Positions 43,935-52,439 of a DNA stretch of 64,000 bases are shown in pieces; the first letter of the stretch is position 1, and the number at the start of each line of letters is the position of its first letter. The notes beneath the pieces are model-generated. The model had not been told where the DNA came from, ran no database searches, and saw only the letters and a list, made by a program, of their open reading frames with translations. The stretch is from the NCBI GenBank assembly GCA_965206615.1, contig CBDBKI010000005.1, forward strand, positions 1,984,001-2,048,000, in the 5' to 3' direction. The translations under genes and the position numbers were made by a program. This DNA comes from VXNE01 sp965206615 (GTDB taxonomy: Bacteria; Pseudomonadota; Gammaproteobacteria; Pseudomonadales; Azotimanducaceae).

Positions 43935-45445
43935 ATGGGAGGACAGGTTCGACATCGTTCCGGCTGGCGGGGTCGGCGCGTGCGTCGCGCGCTCTTCGCC
44001 GCGCTGGTGGTTCCGGCGGCGTGGGCTTGGGCAGCCGGAAACGAGGCTTTCGGCCCGCCCAACATCGTCATCGTCATGCCCGACGACCTCGGACGCTACG
44101 ACGTCAGCATGCACGGCACGGACATCGCCACCCCGCACATCGACAGCATCGCCCGCGACGGCGTGCTGCTGTCGCGCTTCTATTCGGCGCCGGTCTGCTC
44201 GCCGACGCGCGCCGGCCTCATGACGGGGCGCTATCCGATCCATGCCGGCCTCATGCGCGCGGCGATCGCGCCCTGGCGGCACTACGGACTCGACACGGGC
44301 GAGGTCATGCTCTCCGACGTGCTGGGGCGGGCCGGCTACGAGCACCGCGCCATCTTCGGCAAGTGGCACCTGGGTCATTTCGAGCGCAAGTGGCACCCCC
44401 TGCGGCGTGGCTTCACGGAGTTCGTGGGCACAACTTCGCGGTCGACTTCTTTACCCACGAGCGCCTCGGAGAACGGGACTGGAGCCTCGGATACGAGCCG
44501 CTGGTCGAGGAAGGCTACGCCACGGACCTCGTGGCGGACCGGGCCGTCCGCTTCATCGCCGAGCATGCCGACGACGCGGCGCCGTTCTTCCTCTACCTGC
44601 CATTCGGGGCGCCGCACTCGCCCACCCAGGCGAGAGAAGAGCACCTGCCGCTGTACGACCACCTGTCGGCCATCGAGGTGCCCCCGGGCTTCGCGGAGGC
44701 CACGGGCGTTGACCTCGCGATGCCGCTCGAAGAACGCACCAGGCTGCGGCGCATCCACGCGGCGATGGTCCATGCCCTCGACCTCGGCATCGGGCGGGTC
44801 CTCGGGGCCCTCGACGAGCATGGCATCGCCGAGAACACGCTTGTGCTCTTCTTCAGCGACAACGGTGGCTCCGTCGGCATCGGCGACAACGGTCCGTTCC
44901 GCGGCTGCAAGGCGACGGTGTACGAGGGCGGCATCCGCGTCGCCGCGGCGGCCCGCTGGCCGGCGGGCAACATTGCCGGCGGGCGCGACGTGTCCGTGCC
45001 CCTGGCGTACGTGGACGTGCTGCCGACCGTCATGCGCGCGGCAGGCATCCCCGACCACGGCGGCAAACCCCTCGACGGCGTCGACGTGCTGGACGTGCTG
45101 ACGGGCAGGCAGGAGGCGCTCGAGAGAGACCTCTACTCGTACGTCGCGGTGACGGAGGACCGCGACCAGGTGGCGGTCTCGGAGGGCGACTGGAAACTCG
45201 TGATCTTCGGACCGGACCTCAGGGAGGCCGGCGCCGCGGAAGCGTCGACCCGGCAGCTCTTCCGGCTGGACGAAGACCCGCTCGAACGCCACGACGTGGC
45301 GCCCGACCGTCCGGACATCGTGAAGCGCCTTACGGAGAAGGCGATCGTTTTCCGGACCCTGGAGCCGCCGAACCCGATGCCCTCGTTCTCCGTGCGCGCG
45401 GATGGGTTCGTGCCGCCGCCCGACTGGCAGTTCACGGTCGACTGA
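43935..45445 (+). pseudogene. Arylsulfatase (tandem copy 1), single-base frameshift
   Basis: The gene starts at 43935 with GGGAGGGAAG upstream, a signal peptide (ALFAALVVPAAWAWAAG), IVIVMPDDLGRYD and the formylglycine motif APVCSPTRAGLMTGRYP (C88). At about 44428 the frame breaks in FTEFVG; adding one G to the GTGGGC run restores HNFAVDFFTHERLGERDW and the rest through PDWQFTVD. The intact neighbour at 45521 has GGGG at the equivalent place, so the missing base is clear. Either a recent inactivating deletion or a base-calling error. The product would be a secreted sulfatase of about 503 residues. Confidence 0.87.
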
Positions 45446-45485
45446 ACGGGGCCTCGCGGCAGCGCGCCGGACGGGCCTGGGGCGC

Positions 45486-45499
45486 TATCATCGAGCGGC
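45486..45499 (+). promoter_or_regulatory. Shared leader motif upstream of sulfatase gene 2
   Basis: Second copy of TATCATCGAGCGGC, followed by a GAGGAGGGG ribosome-binding site before the ATG at 45521. Confidence 0.4.
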
Positions 45500-45520
45500 C
45501 ACCCACGAGGAGGGGACGCA

Positions 45521-47023
45521 ATGGACGGATACTTTGGGCTGGGAAGCGGGCGCGTGCGCCGCGCGCTTGCCAGGGTGCTGCGGTGGCCCGTCGTATGGGC
45601 GTGGTGTGCGGCCGCGGCTTCGGGCCAGGAACTGCCCAACATCGTCATCATCATGCCCGACGACCTTGGGCGCTACGACGTGAGCATGCACGGGGGCGAC
45701 ATCGCGACCCCGAACATCGACAGCATCGCCCGTGACGGCGTGCTGCTGTCGCGCTTCTACTCGGCCCCGGTCTGCTCGCCGACCCGCACCGGCCTCATGA
45801 CCGGCCGCTACCCGATCCACGCCGGCCTCATGCGCTCGGTCGTGGCGCCGTGGCGGGACTACGGGCTCGACACGAGCGAAGTCCTGATGCCAGAGGTGCT
45901 CGAGGGCGCCGGTTACGAGCACCGCGCCATCTTCGGCAAGTGGCACCTCGGCCACTTCCAGCGCAAGTGGCACCCGTTGCGGCGCGGCTTCACGGAGTTC
46001 GTGGGGCACGGCTTCGCGGTCGACTATTTCACCCACGAGCGCCTGGGCGAGCGGGACTGGAGCCTCGGTTACGAACCACTGGTCGAGGAGGGTTACGCCA
46101 CGGACCTGCTGGCCGACCGGGCCGTCAACTTCATCGCCGAGCACGCCGACGACGCGGCGCCGTTCTTCCTGTACGTCCCGTTCGGGGCGCCGCACACGCC
46201 CACGCAGGCGAAGGAAGAGGACCTGCCGCTCTACGATCGTCTGTCGGCCATCGAGCCGCCCCGGAGCTGGGAGGAGGCCACGGGGCACAACCCGCTGATG
46301 CCCCTCGAGGAACGCACCACCCTCCGGCGCGTCCACGCGGCCATGGTCCATGCGCTGGACCTGGGCGTCGGACGCATTCTCGACGCCCTCGATACGCACG
46401 GTGTCGCCGACAACACGCTGCTGCTCTTCTTCAGCGACAACGGCGGTTCCGTGGGCATCGGCGACAACGGCCCGTTCCGGGGCTGCAAGGCGACGGTGTA
46501 CGAGGGCGGTATACGGGTTGCGGCCGCAGCCCGCTGGCCGGCGGCGAACCTGGCCGGCGGGCGCGAGGTATCGGCGCCTGTCGCGTACGTGGACGTGCTG
46601 CCGACGCTGATGCGCGTCGCTGGGATCGACGATCACGGCGGCAAACCGCTGGACGGCGTGGACGTGCTGGACGTGTTGACCGGTGAACAGGAAGCGCTCG
46701 AGCGCGACCTCTACTCGTTCGTCGCGCGAAGCGAAGAGAAGGACCAGGTTGCGGTCTCGGAGGGCGACTGGAAGCTCGTCGTCATCGGTCCGCATTTGAC
46801 CGGCGAAGGGGCGGCGGAAGCCTCGACCAAACAGCTCTTCCGTCTGGACGAGGACCCGCTCGAGCGCTACGACGTGGCCGCGGAACATCCGGACGTCGTC
46901 GCGCGCCTGCTGGAGAAGGTGGTCGCCTTCCGGGCGCTGCAGCCGCCGAATCCGGTGGCCATGTACTACGTGGGCGAGGAGACGTACGTGCCGCCGCCGA
47001 ACTGGCAGTTCGGGGAGGAGTGA
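45521..47023 (+). CDS. Arylsulfatase (tandem copy 2), intact
   Basis: 500 residues with a signal peptide (VLRWPVVWAWCAAAASG). IVIIMPDDLGRYDVSMHGGD carries the first metal ligands; APVCSPTRTGLMTGRYPIHA has the cysteine (C85) to be converted to formylglycine. Later motifs are AIFGKWHLGHFQRKWHPL with the active lysine and histidine, and LFFSDNGGSVGIGDNGPFRG with the second metal group. It closely resembles the frameshifted gene immediately upstream along its whole length, so the pair arose by tandem duplication. It acts on an extracellular sulfate ester; the GC-rich repeat array follows directly. Confidence 0.92.
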   Translation: MDGYFGLGSGRVRRALARVLRWPVVWAWCAAAASGQELPNIVIIMPDDLGRYDVSMHGGDIATPNIDSIARDGVLLSRFYSAPVCSPTRTGLMTGRYPIHAGLMRSVVAPWRDYGLDTSEVLMPEVLEGAGYEHRAIFGKWHLGHFQRKWHPLRRGFTEFVGHGFAVDYFTHERLGERDWSLGYEPLVEEGYATDLLADRAVNFIAEHADDAAPFFLYVPFGAPHTPTQAKEEDLPLYDRLSAIEPPRSWEEATGHNPLMPLEERTTLRRVHAAMVHALDLGVGRILDALDTHGVADNTLLLFFSDNGGSVGIGDNGPFRGCKATVYEGGIRVAAAARWPAANLAGGREVSAPVAYVDVLPTLMRVAGIDDHGGKPLDGVDVLDVLTGEQEALERDLYSFVARSEEKDQVAVSEGDWKLVVIGPHLTGEGAAEASTKQLFRLDEDPLERYDVAAEHPDVVARLLEKVVAFRALQPPNPVAMYYVGEETYVPPPNWQFGEE

Positions 47024-47037
47024 CGGCGCGCTTGACG

Positions 47038-47187
47038 CGTAGGGGACGCCCTTGTGGCGTCCCGTCCCCGGGCGACCACCAGGGCCGGGGACGGGCGACC
47101 GCAAGGGTCGGGGACGGGCGACCGCAAGGGTCGGGGACGGGCGACCACAGGGGTCGGGGACGGGCGACCACAAGGGTCGCCCCTACA
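47038..47187. repeat. Expanded palindromic repeat with four 23-bp tandem units
   Basis: Starts with TAGGGGACGCC and its hairpin partner GGCGTCCC, then four direct copies of a 23-bp unit (CGGGGACGGGCGACC plus a variable CACAAGGG-like part) beginning at 47086, 47109, 47132 and 47155, and ends CGCCCCTACA. It is related to the 80-bp elements and again supplies the TAG stop (minus strand) of the M16 gene at 47183. Confidence 0.85.
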
Positions 47188-50011
47188 GTTCGTTGCCGTC
47201 CGCGTCGAGCAGGACGATCTCGCCGAAGCCGAGTTCGCGAATGCCGGCTTCGATTTTCGCCCGGTCGCCGACCACGACCCAGACCAATGCCTCGGGATGC
47301 ACGACATCGACCGCGGCCTGTCGGATCTCCTCTTCGGTCAGCCCGCGGATGCGGTCGGCGTACGTGTCCCAGTAGTCCTCCGGCAGCCCGAAACGCACGA
47401 TCTCGGCGATCGAGCCCAGTACGGCGGAGGCGGTTTCCCAGCGTCCGGGCAGTGACAGCGTGCGCCGGTCCTTGACCTTGGCGATCTCGTCCGAGGAGGG
47501 CGGACGCGTGGTCCGGATCTCCTCGATCTCGCGCTTGAGTTCGGCCATCGCGGGGCTGGTCTTGTCGGTCTGTACGGGGGACAGGACGATGAACGGCCGT
47601 TGTCCCTCGGCCGGCACCACCTGCGTGAAAGCCCCGTAGGACCAGCTCTTGTCCTCCCGCAGGTTCATGTTCACGCGTGCCGTGAAGTCGCCGCCGAGCA
47701 CCTGGTTCATGGCGCTGATGGCCATCTCGGCGTCGTTGTTGCGCGGCGGCGCCAGGTGGCCGGCGATGATGACCGACTGTTCGGAGTCCGGCCGGTCGAC
47801 GAGGTAGACCGTTGCCGCCTCGCGCAGGGCCACCGTCGCGAGGTTCTTCTCCGGCACGTCTCCCGCGGCCCAGTCACTGAACTTGTCGGCGAGCAGAGGC
47901 TCGATTTCCTCGCGGGTGACGTCCCCCACGACGATGAGGGTTGCGTTGCCGGGCTTGAACCAGGTCTCGTGGTAAGTGGCGAGATCGGCGGGCGTCAGCG
48001 CGGCGACCGATGCCTCGTCGCCGGAACCGGTGAACGGCAGGCTGTAGGCATGTCCTTCGCCGTAGAGGAGCCGCGGGAAGAGCCGCAGGGCGAGCGTGCG
48101 CGGCTGCACCTTCTCCTGCTGGATGCCGACGATCTGCAGTTGCTGCACCCGGTTGAAGTCGGACGGGGGGAAGGCCGGGTTCAGGATGACGTCGGCGAAC
48201 AGGTCGAGCGACTCGGCGAGGTTCTCCTTGAGTGCGGACATCGAGACGGAGGAGACATCGAGGTTGGAGCCGCTGCCGAGGGACGCGCCGAGTCGACGCA
48301 TCTGGTCGCTGATCTCGAGCGAGGACCGGGTGGACGTGCCCTCCGGCAGCATCGACATGGCGAGCTGCGCCGTGCCGGGCGCGGCGAACTGATCGGCGGC
48401 GTATCCGGCGTCGACCATCAGGTTCAGTTCGACGACGGGGATGGCCGTGCGCCGGGCCAGGACCACCTCGAGGCCATTGTCGAGGGTGAAGCGCTCAAAT
48501 TCCTCGAAGCTGACGGCCGGCGGCTCGCCGTTGTCGGGGAGTTTGCTGCGGTCGGCCATGGCTTCCGTGACGCTGGTCGGCGGAAACGGCACCACCTCCA
48601 GCACGAACTGTCCCTGCGTCATCCAGGCGTTTGCGGCGGCCGTCAGCGCTTCGGGGGTGGCGGCGTCCCAGCCCGCCAGGGTCGCCCGGTAGTACGCCGG
48701 GTCGCCCATGTAGGTCTCGTTGCGGGCGAGCAGGTCGCTCTTGCCGCCGAAGCCACCGACGCGCTCGACACCCCGGATGAAACCGGCGCGGCGGCCGGTG
48801 ACGACGCGATCGAGTTCGTCCTGCGTCGGTCCGTCGGCGAGGAACCGTGCGATCTCTTCCTCGATCACGGCGTCCAGTTCGGCCAGGGTGTGCCCCGGCA
48901 AGGCGGTGGCGATGATGCCGAAGATGCCGGCGATCTCGAGCGGGAACGCGAAAGCGCTGACGTCCGAGGCGATGCGCTCGTCGTAGACGAGGCGCTTGTA
49001 GAGGCGCGAGGTCTTGCCCTCGCTGAGTATTCCGGCGACGAGGTCGAGGCGGGTCGAGTCCGGGTCTCCGAATCGCGGCATGGTCCAGGACTTGTAGAGA
49101 CGCGCCTGCGGTACGCGGTCCTGCATGGTATGGCGGCGAATGCCCCGGAGTTCCGGTATCCACTCGCTCTGACGTGCGAGCGGGGGCCCCGAGGGGATGT
49201 GGCCAAAGTAATGCTCGACCCGTTCCTTGACGGCCTCCGGCTCGACGTCTCCCGCCACCACGATGACCGCGTTGGCGGCGCCGTAGTACCGGTTGAACCA
49301 CTCACGCACATCCTCGAGGCTCGCTGCATTGAGATCCTCCATGCTGCCGATGACCGACCAGGAGTACGGATGGCCGGCGGGGAAGACGTTCTCGAAGATG
49401 ACGTTGTAGACGCGCCCGTAGGGCTGGTTCTCGCCCTGGCGCTTCTCGTTCTGGACCACTCCACGCTGTTCGTCCAGCCGTTCCTGATCGACTACCCCGA
49501 GCAGGTGCCCCATGCGGTCCGACTCCATCCAGAGCGCGAGGTCCAGCGCGTTCGTCGGGACGACCTCGAAATAGTTCGTGCGGTCGGTGTTGGTGGTGCC
49601 GTTCATGCCGGTGGCGCCGACCCGTTCGAAGGGCGCGAAGAACTCGCCGGGGTAGTTCTCGGTGCCGTTGAACATCAGGTGTTCGAACAGATGGGCAAAG
49701 CCGGTCTTGCCGGGCTTCTCGTTCTTCGAGCCGACGTGGTACCAGACGTTGACCGCGGCGACCGGCGCCTTGGCGTCCTGGTGGACGATCAGGGTCAGGC
49801 CGTTCGCGAGGGTGTACTTCGTGAAGGGAATGTCGATTGCGCCGACGTCGTGCATTGCGGCGGACTCCGCGGGCCCGATCGGTTCCGCGGCACACGCGGC
49901 CAGGCCGAGCAGGCAGGCCGCGAGCAGCGGACCGACGATTCGAGTCGGAAGGGACGAGGTCGGGTCGGGATGGCGCTCGCCGGTGGCTCCCGGGCCGGCA
50001 TTCCAGGTCAT
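47183..50011 (-). CDS. M16 family zinc metalloprotease, lipoprotein
   Basis: 942 residues from the ATG at 50011 (GGCGGAG upstream). The signal ends in a lipobox-like LLGLAAC, so the protein is probably anchored to a membrane on the periplasmic side. The inverted zinc motif HLFEH (in FAHLFEHLMFNGTEN) and the downstream glutamate (RGVVQNEKRQGENQ) belong to the active N-terminal half. The C-terminal half, from about residue 490, is the inactive homologous domain typical of double-length M16 peptidases (pitrilysin/PqqL type). It degrades peptides in the envelope. The repeat array abuts its 3' end. Confidence 0.9.
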   Translation of the reverse strand: MTWNAGPGATGERHPDPTSSLPTRIVGPLLAACLLGLAACAAEPIGPAESAAMHDVGAIDIPFTKYTLANGLTLIVHQDAKAPVAAVNVWYHVGSKNEKPGKTGFAHLFEHLMFNGTENYPGEFFAPFERVGATGMNGTTNTDRTNYFEVVPTNALDLALWMESDRMGHLLGVVDQERLDEQRGVVQNEKRQGENQPYGRVYNVIFENVFPAGHPYSWSVIGSMEDLNAASLEDVREWFNRYYGAANAVIVVAGDVEPEAVKERVEHYFGHIPSGPPLARQSEWIPELRGIRRHTMQDRVPQARLYKSWTMPRFGDPDSTRLDLVAGILSEGKTSRLYKRLVYDERIASDVSAFAFPLEIAGIFGIIATALPGHTLAELDAVIEEEIARFLADGPTQDELDRVVTGRRAGFIRGVERVGGFGGKSDLLARNETYMGDPAYYRATLAGWDAATPEALTAAANAWMTQGQFVLEVVPFPPTSVTEAMADRSKLPDNGEPPAVSFEEFERFTLDNGLEVVLARRTAIPVVELNLMVDAGYAADQFAAPGTAQLAMSMLPEGTSTRSSLEISDQMRRLGASLGSGSNLDVSSVSMSALKENLAESLDLFADVILNPAFPPSDFNRVQQLQIVGIQQEKVQPRTLALRLFPRLLYGEGHAYSLPFTGSGDEASVAALTPADLATYHETWFKPGNATLIVVGDVTREEIEPLLADKFSDWAAGDVPEKNLATVALREAATVYLVDRPDSEQSVIIAGHLAPPRNNDAEMAISAMNQVLGGDFTARVNMNLREDKSWSYGAFTQVVPAEGQRPFIVLSPVQTDKTSPAMAELKREIEEIRTTRPPSSDEIAKVKDRRTLSLPGRWETASAVLGSIAEIVRFGLPEDYWDTYADRIRGLTEEEIRQAAVDVVHPEALVWVVVGDRAKIEAGIRELGFGEIVLLDADGNEL

Positions 50012-50192
50012 GCGTGTACTCCGCCTGCACTGTGAAGGCGGCGACTCTACAGCAAACCGCTGGCGCGTGGGACAGGTTCGGTATCGCGCAGGAACGGCTC
50101 CCTTTCGCGGGTCCCGGCAGGCCAATGCACGAGGTCGGGCCCTACTGCGGTCGCGAGGGCGTAGAGGCCCCGGGGACGTTTCCGACGACCGG

Positions 50193-51221
50193 TCAGGCGA
50201 CCGCGTTGGTGTCGCGGAGCGCCTCGTCCGCGTAGGCCTCTGCGATGAGTTCGTAGGAGCGTACGCGGTCCTCGAAGGTCGGCGTGATCGTGAGGATCAC
50301 GACTTCGTCGGCACCGGTGTCCTCGACCAGGGCGTCGATGCGCTGCCTGACCTCCGTGGGCGTCCCGATGATCTGCCGGGAACGCTTGCTGCGCATGCGC
50401 TCAAGGTGCTCGTCTTCGAACGGGTACGCGGCTGCCTCCTCGGGCGTTGGTGCCGGTCCCTGGATACCCCGGTCGCGCCGGATGCGCTGCAGTTCCCGGA
50501 TGCGCAGGAAGACCTCGGCGCGTTCGGCATCCTCGGTGGCGATGGCGAACACCCCGACGGACGAGTACGGCGCGGCCAGGTGCTCGGGCGCGAAGTCGCG
50601 CCGGTAACGCTGCATGGCCGGTACCGCGGGACCGGGTGCGATGAAGTGCGCGAACGAGAACGCGACGCCGAAACGGGCGGCATAGACCGCGCTGTCGAGG
50701 CTCGAGCCGAGCATCCATATCTCGGGTGTGGTGGCCACCTCCGGTGTCGCCCGAAGCCGCTCGAAGGCCTCGGTGAGTGGCTTCTGTCCGGAAACGAATG
50801 CGACGAGATCCTTCACCTTGGCGGGGTAGTACTCGATGCCGAGCGGATTCCCGTAGGCGAGCGCCGCCGCCGTCAGGCCGTCGCTGCCGGGGGCGCGTCC
50901 GACGCCGAGATCGATCCGCCCGGGATACATCAGTTCCAGCATGCGGAAGTTCTCGGCCACCTTGAACGGCGAGTAGTGCGACAGCATCACGCCGCCGGAA
51001 CCGATGCGGATGCGCTCGGTCTCGCGGGCCACCCGGGTGATCAGGATCTCGGGCGAGGAACTGGCGAGCGACTCGGTCGCGTGGTGCTCGGCGATCCAGT
51101 AACGGTGATAACCCAGGGTGTCGCAGCGTTGCGCGAGCGCAATGGTGTGCTCGATGGCGGCGCGGGCGTCCTCGCCACGGTGGATGGGTGACTGGTCCAG
51201 AACCGCAAGCTTCATCCGCAT
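50193..51221 (-). CDS. LLM-class flavin-dependent oxidoreductase (MsnO8-like)
   Basis: 342 residues; ATGs at 51221 and 51215 are both possible. The luciferase-like signature of the MsnO8/YhbW group is clear: KLAVLDQSPIHRGEDARAA, GYHRYWIAEHHATESLASSS, IRIGSGGVMLSHYSPFKVAE and DLGVGRAPGSDGLTAAAL. The C-terminus has IIGTPTEVRQRIDALVE. The family is normally FMN-dependent; the substrate is unknown. This is the second luciferase-like enzyme of the window, but from a different subgroup than 23501-24364. A 181-base gap separates it from the M16 gene. Confidence 0.88.
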   Translation of the reverse strand: MRMKLAVLDQSPIHRGEDARAAIEHTIALAQRCDTLGYHRYWIAEHHATESLASSSPEILITRVARETERIRIGSGGVMLSHYSPFKVAENFRMLELMYPGRIDLGVGRAPGSDGLTAAALAYGNPLGIEYYPAKVKDLVAFVSGQKPLTEAFERLRATPEVATTPEIWMLGSSLDSAVYAARFGVAFSFAHFIAPGPAVPAMQRYRRDFAPEHLAAPYSSVGVFAIATEDAERAEVFLRIRELQRIRRDRGIQGPAPTPEEAAAYPFEDEHLERMRSKRSRQIIGTPTEVRQRIDALVEDTGADEVVILTITPTFEDRVRSYELIAEAYADEALRDTNAVA

Positions 51222-51616
51222 ACGCTACGCGAAAGGCGGTCGGGGCGCGAATCGCGGCCCGGTGTCGCGTGTCCTGCTTGACGCGGGTTGGCCAGTGGGG
51301 CTCGTCGCAGCGGGGAACACGGGTGCCGCGCGGTTCGGCCACAAGGGGAGATGTGGGTGGCCACGCCTTGCCGCAATCCGCCGCTTCTCGCGAGAAAGCC
51401 GAGTTGGACGGTGGTGCGATCCGAATTGGACGGCCGGCAAGTCCCGATTGGACGGGCCATCATGCCGAATTGGACGACGAGTGCGGGCCATACTCGGCTC
51501 ACGTCCGCGGAGCCCACCTTGGCGTCCTGTCCCAGAAGTGAGACGTCATTCAGGGCCGCTTCGCGGCGTTTCCGGGCGGTTGACGCCAGTCCACGGCCCT
51601 CCCAAAATGGGAGGAC

Positions 51617-51970
51617 ATGCGACTTATCGCGATCGGAACCTTGAGGGCCTTTTGGCGCGCTCACCCAGAAAGCGAGGAGCAACTGAAGGCATGGCACAAG
51701 GTGGTGCAATCAGCAAGCTGGAAGACCCCGCATCAGGTCAAGAGCCAGTTTGGTTCCGCCAGCATCATTGGTGACAACCGGGTCGTGTTCAATGTCGCCG
51801 GCAACAGGTACCGCCTTGTCGTGAAGGTCCACTACAACACGGGAATTGTCTACGTGCGTTTCATTGGAACGCATGACGAGTACGATGCCATCGATGCCGA
51901 GGAGGTGTGGAGTGGAGATCGAACCGATCAAGACGACAGGGGACTATCGGCAAGCCCTGACACGGATTGA
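51617..51970 (+). CDS. higB: HigB-family mRNA interferase toxin
   Basis: 117 residues. Matches the HigB toxin family (PF09907): RLIAIGTLRAFWRAHPESEE, LKAWHKVVQSASWKTPHQVK, then FNVAGNRYRLVVKVHYNTGI and VRFIGTHDEYDAID with the conserved arginine and histidine used in RNA cleavage. Its 3' end overlaps the antitoxin start by 59 bases. Toxin before antitoxin is the usual HigBA order. The upstream 51222-51616 (395 bases) contains no gene I can support, but it has lower GC and short repeated GAATTGGACG/GAGTTGGACG words. Confidence 0.9.
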   Translation: MRLIAIGTLRAFWRAHPESEEQLKAWHKVVQSASWKTPHQVKSQFGSASIIGDNRVVFNVAGNRYRLVVKVHYNTGIVYVRFIGTHDEYDAIDAEEVWSGDRTDQDDRGLSASPDTD

Positions 51971-52277
51971 GGAGCTAATGGACGCGGCGCCCGATTCGGC
52001 AGAAGAAAGTGAGCTCGACGTTCTGGCCATCCTGGTCGAAGCCTATGAAAAGAAGCGTTTCCCTGTCCCGGATGCTCACCCTCTGGAAGTCATTCGATTC
52101 GTCTTGGAGCAAAACGGCATGATCGACAAGGCCCTTATGCCGTTCATCGGGACCTCCGGCCGGGTCTCGGAGGTCATGTCGGGCCGCCGCCCCCTGACGA
52201 TCGGCATGATTCGAAAGCTGCATGACGGTTTGGGGATACCAGCCGACGCGTTGATCGCAGAATACGAAGTGGCGTAG
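51912..52277 (+). CDS. higA: HigA-family antitoxin with XRE-type helix-turn-helix
   Basis: 121 residues from the GTG at 51912, which has GGAGG seven bases upstream inside the toxin gene. The start is EIEPIKTTGDYRQALTRIEE, a typical HigA N-terminus. The helix-turn-helix lies in the second half: EVIRFVLEQNGMIDKALMPF and GTSGRVSEVMSGRRPLTIGM. It neutralises HigB and represses the operon. The overlap with higB couples their translation. Confidence 0.88.
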   Translation: MEIEPIKTTGDYRQALTRIEELMDAAPDSAEESELDVLAILVEAYEKKRFPVPDAHPLEVIRFVLEQNGMIDKALMPFIGTSGRVSEVMSGRRPLTIGMIRKLHDGLGIPADALIAEYEVA

Positions 52278-52439
52278 GTCGGCAATGTTCGCTGCCGTAG
52301 CGCGCGATCGACTCGGACCCGCCAACACCCGGCGGCGGCTATCCGATGCGAGTGTCCGCCAGCGGGACCGGGGCGCGGACGCGCCAGGAACAAACCGGCA
52401 GGTCGCCCCGGAAGTGTCGGAACGTCGTGATAGCACAGC

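Noticed and set aside
47038..47187. CRISPR array
   Set aside because: The 23-bp units are directly adjacent with no unique spacers, and there are no cas genes.
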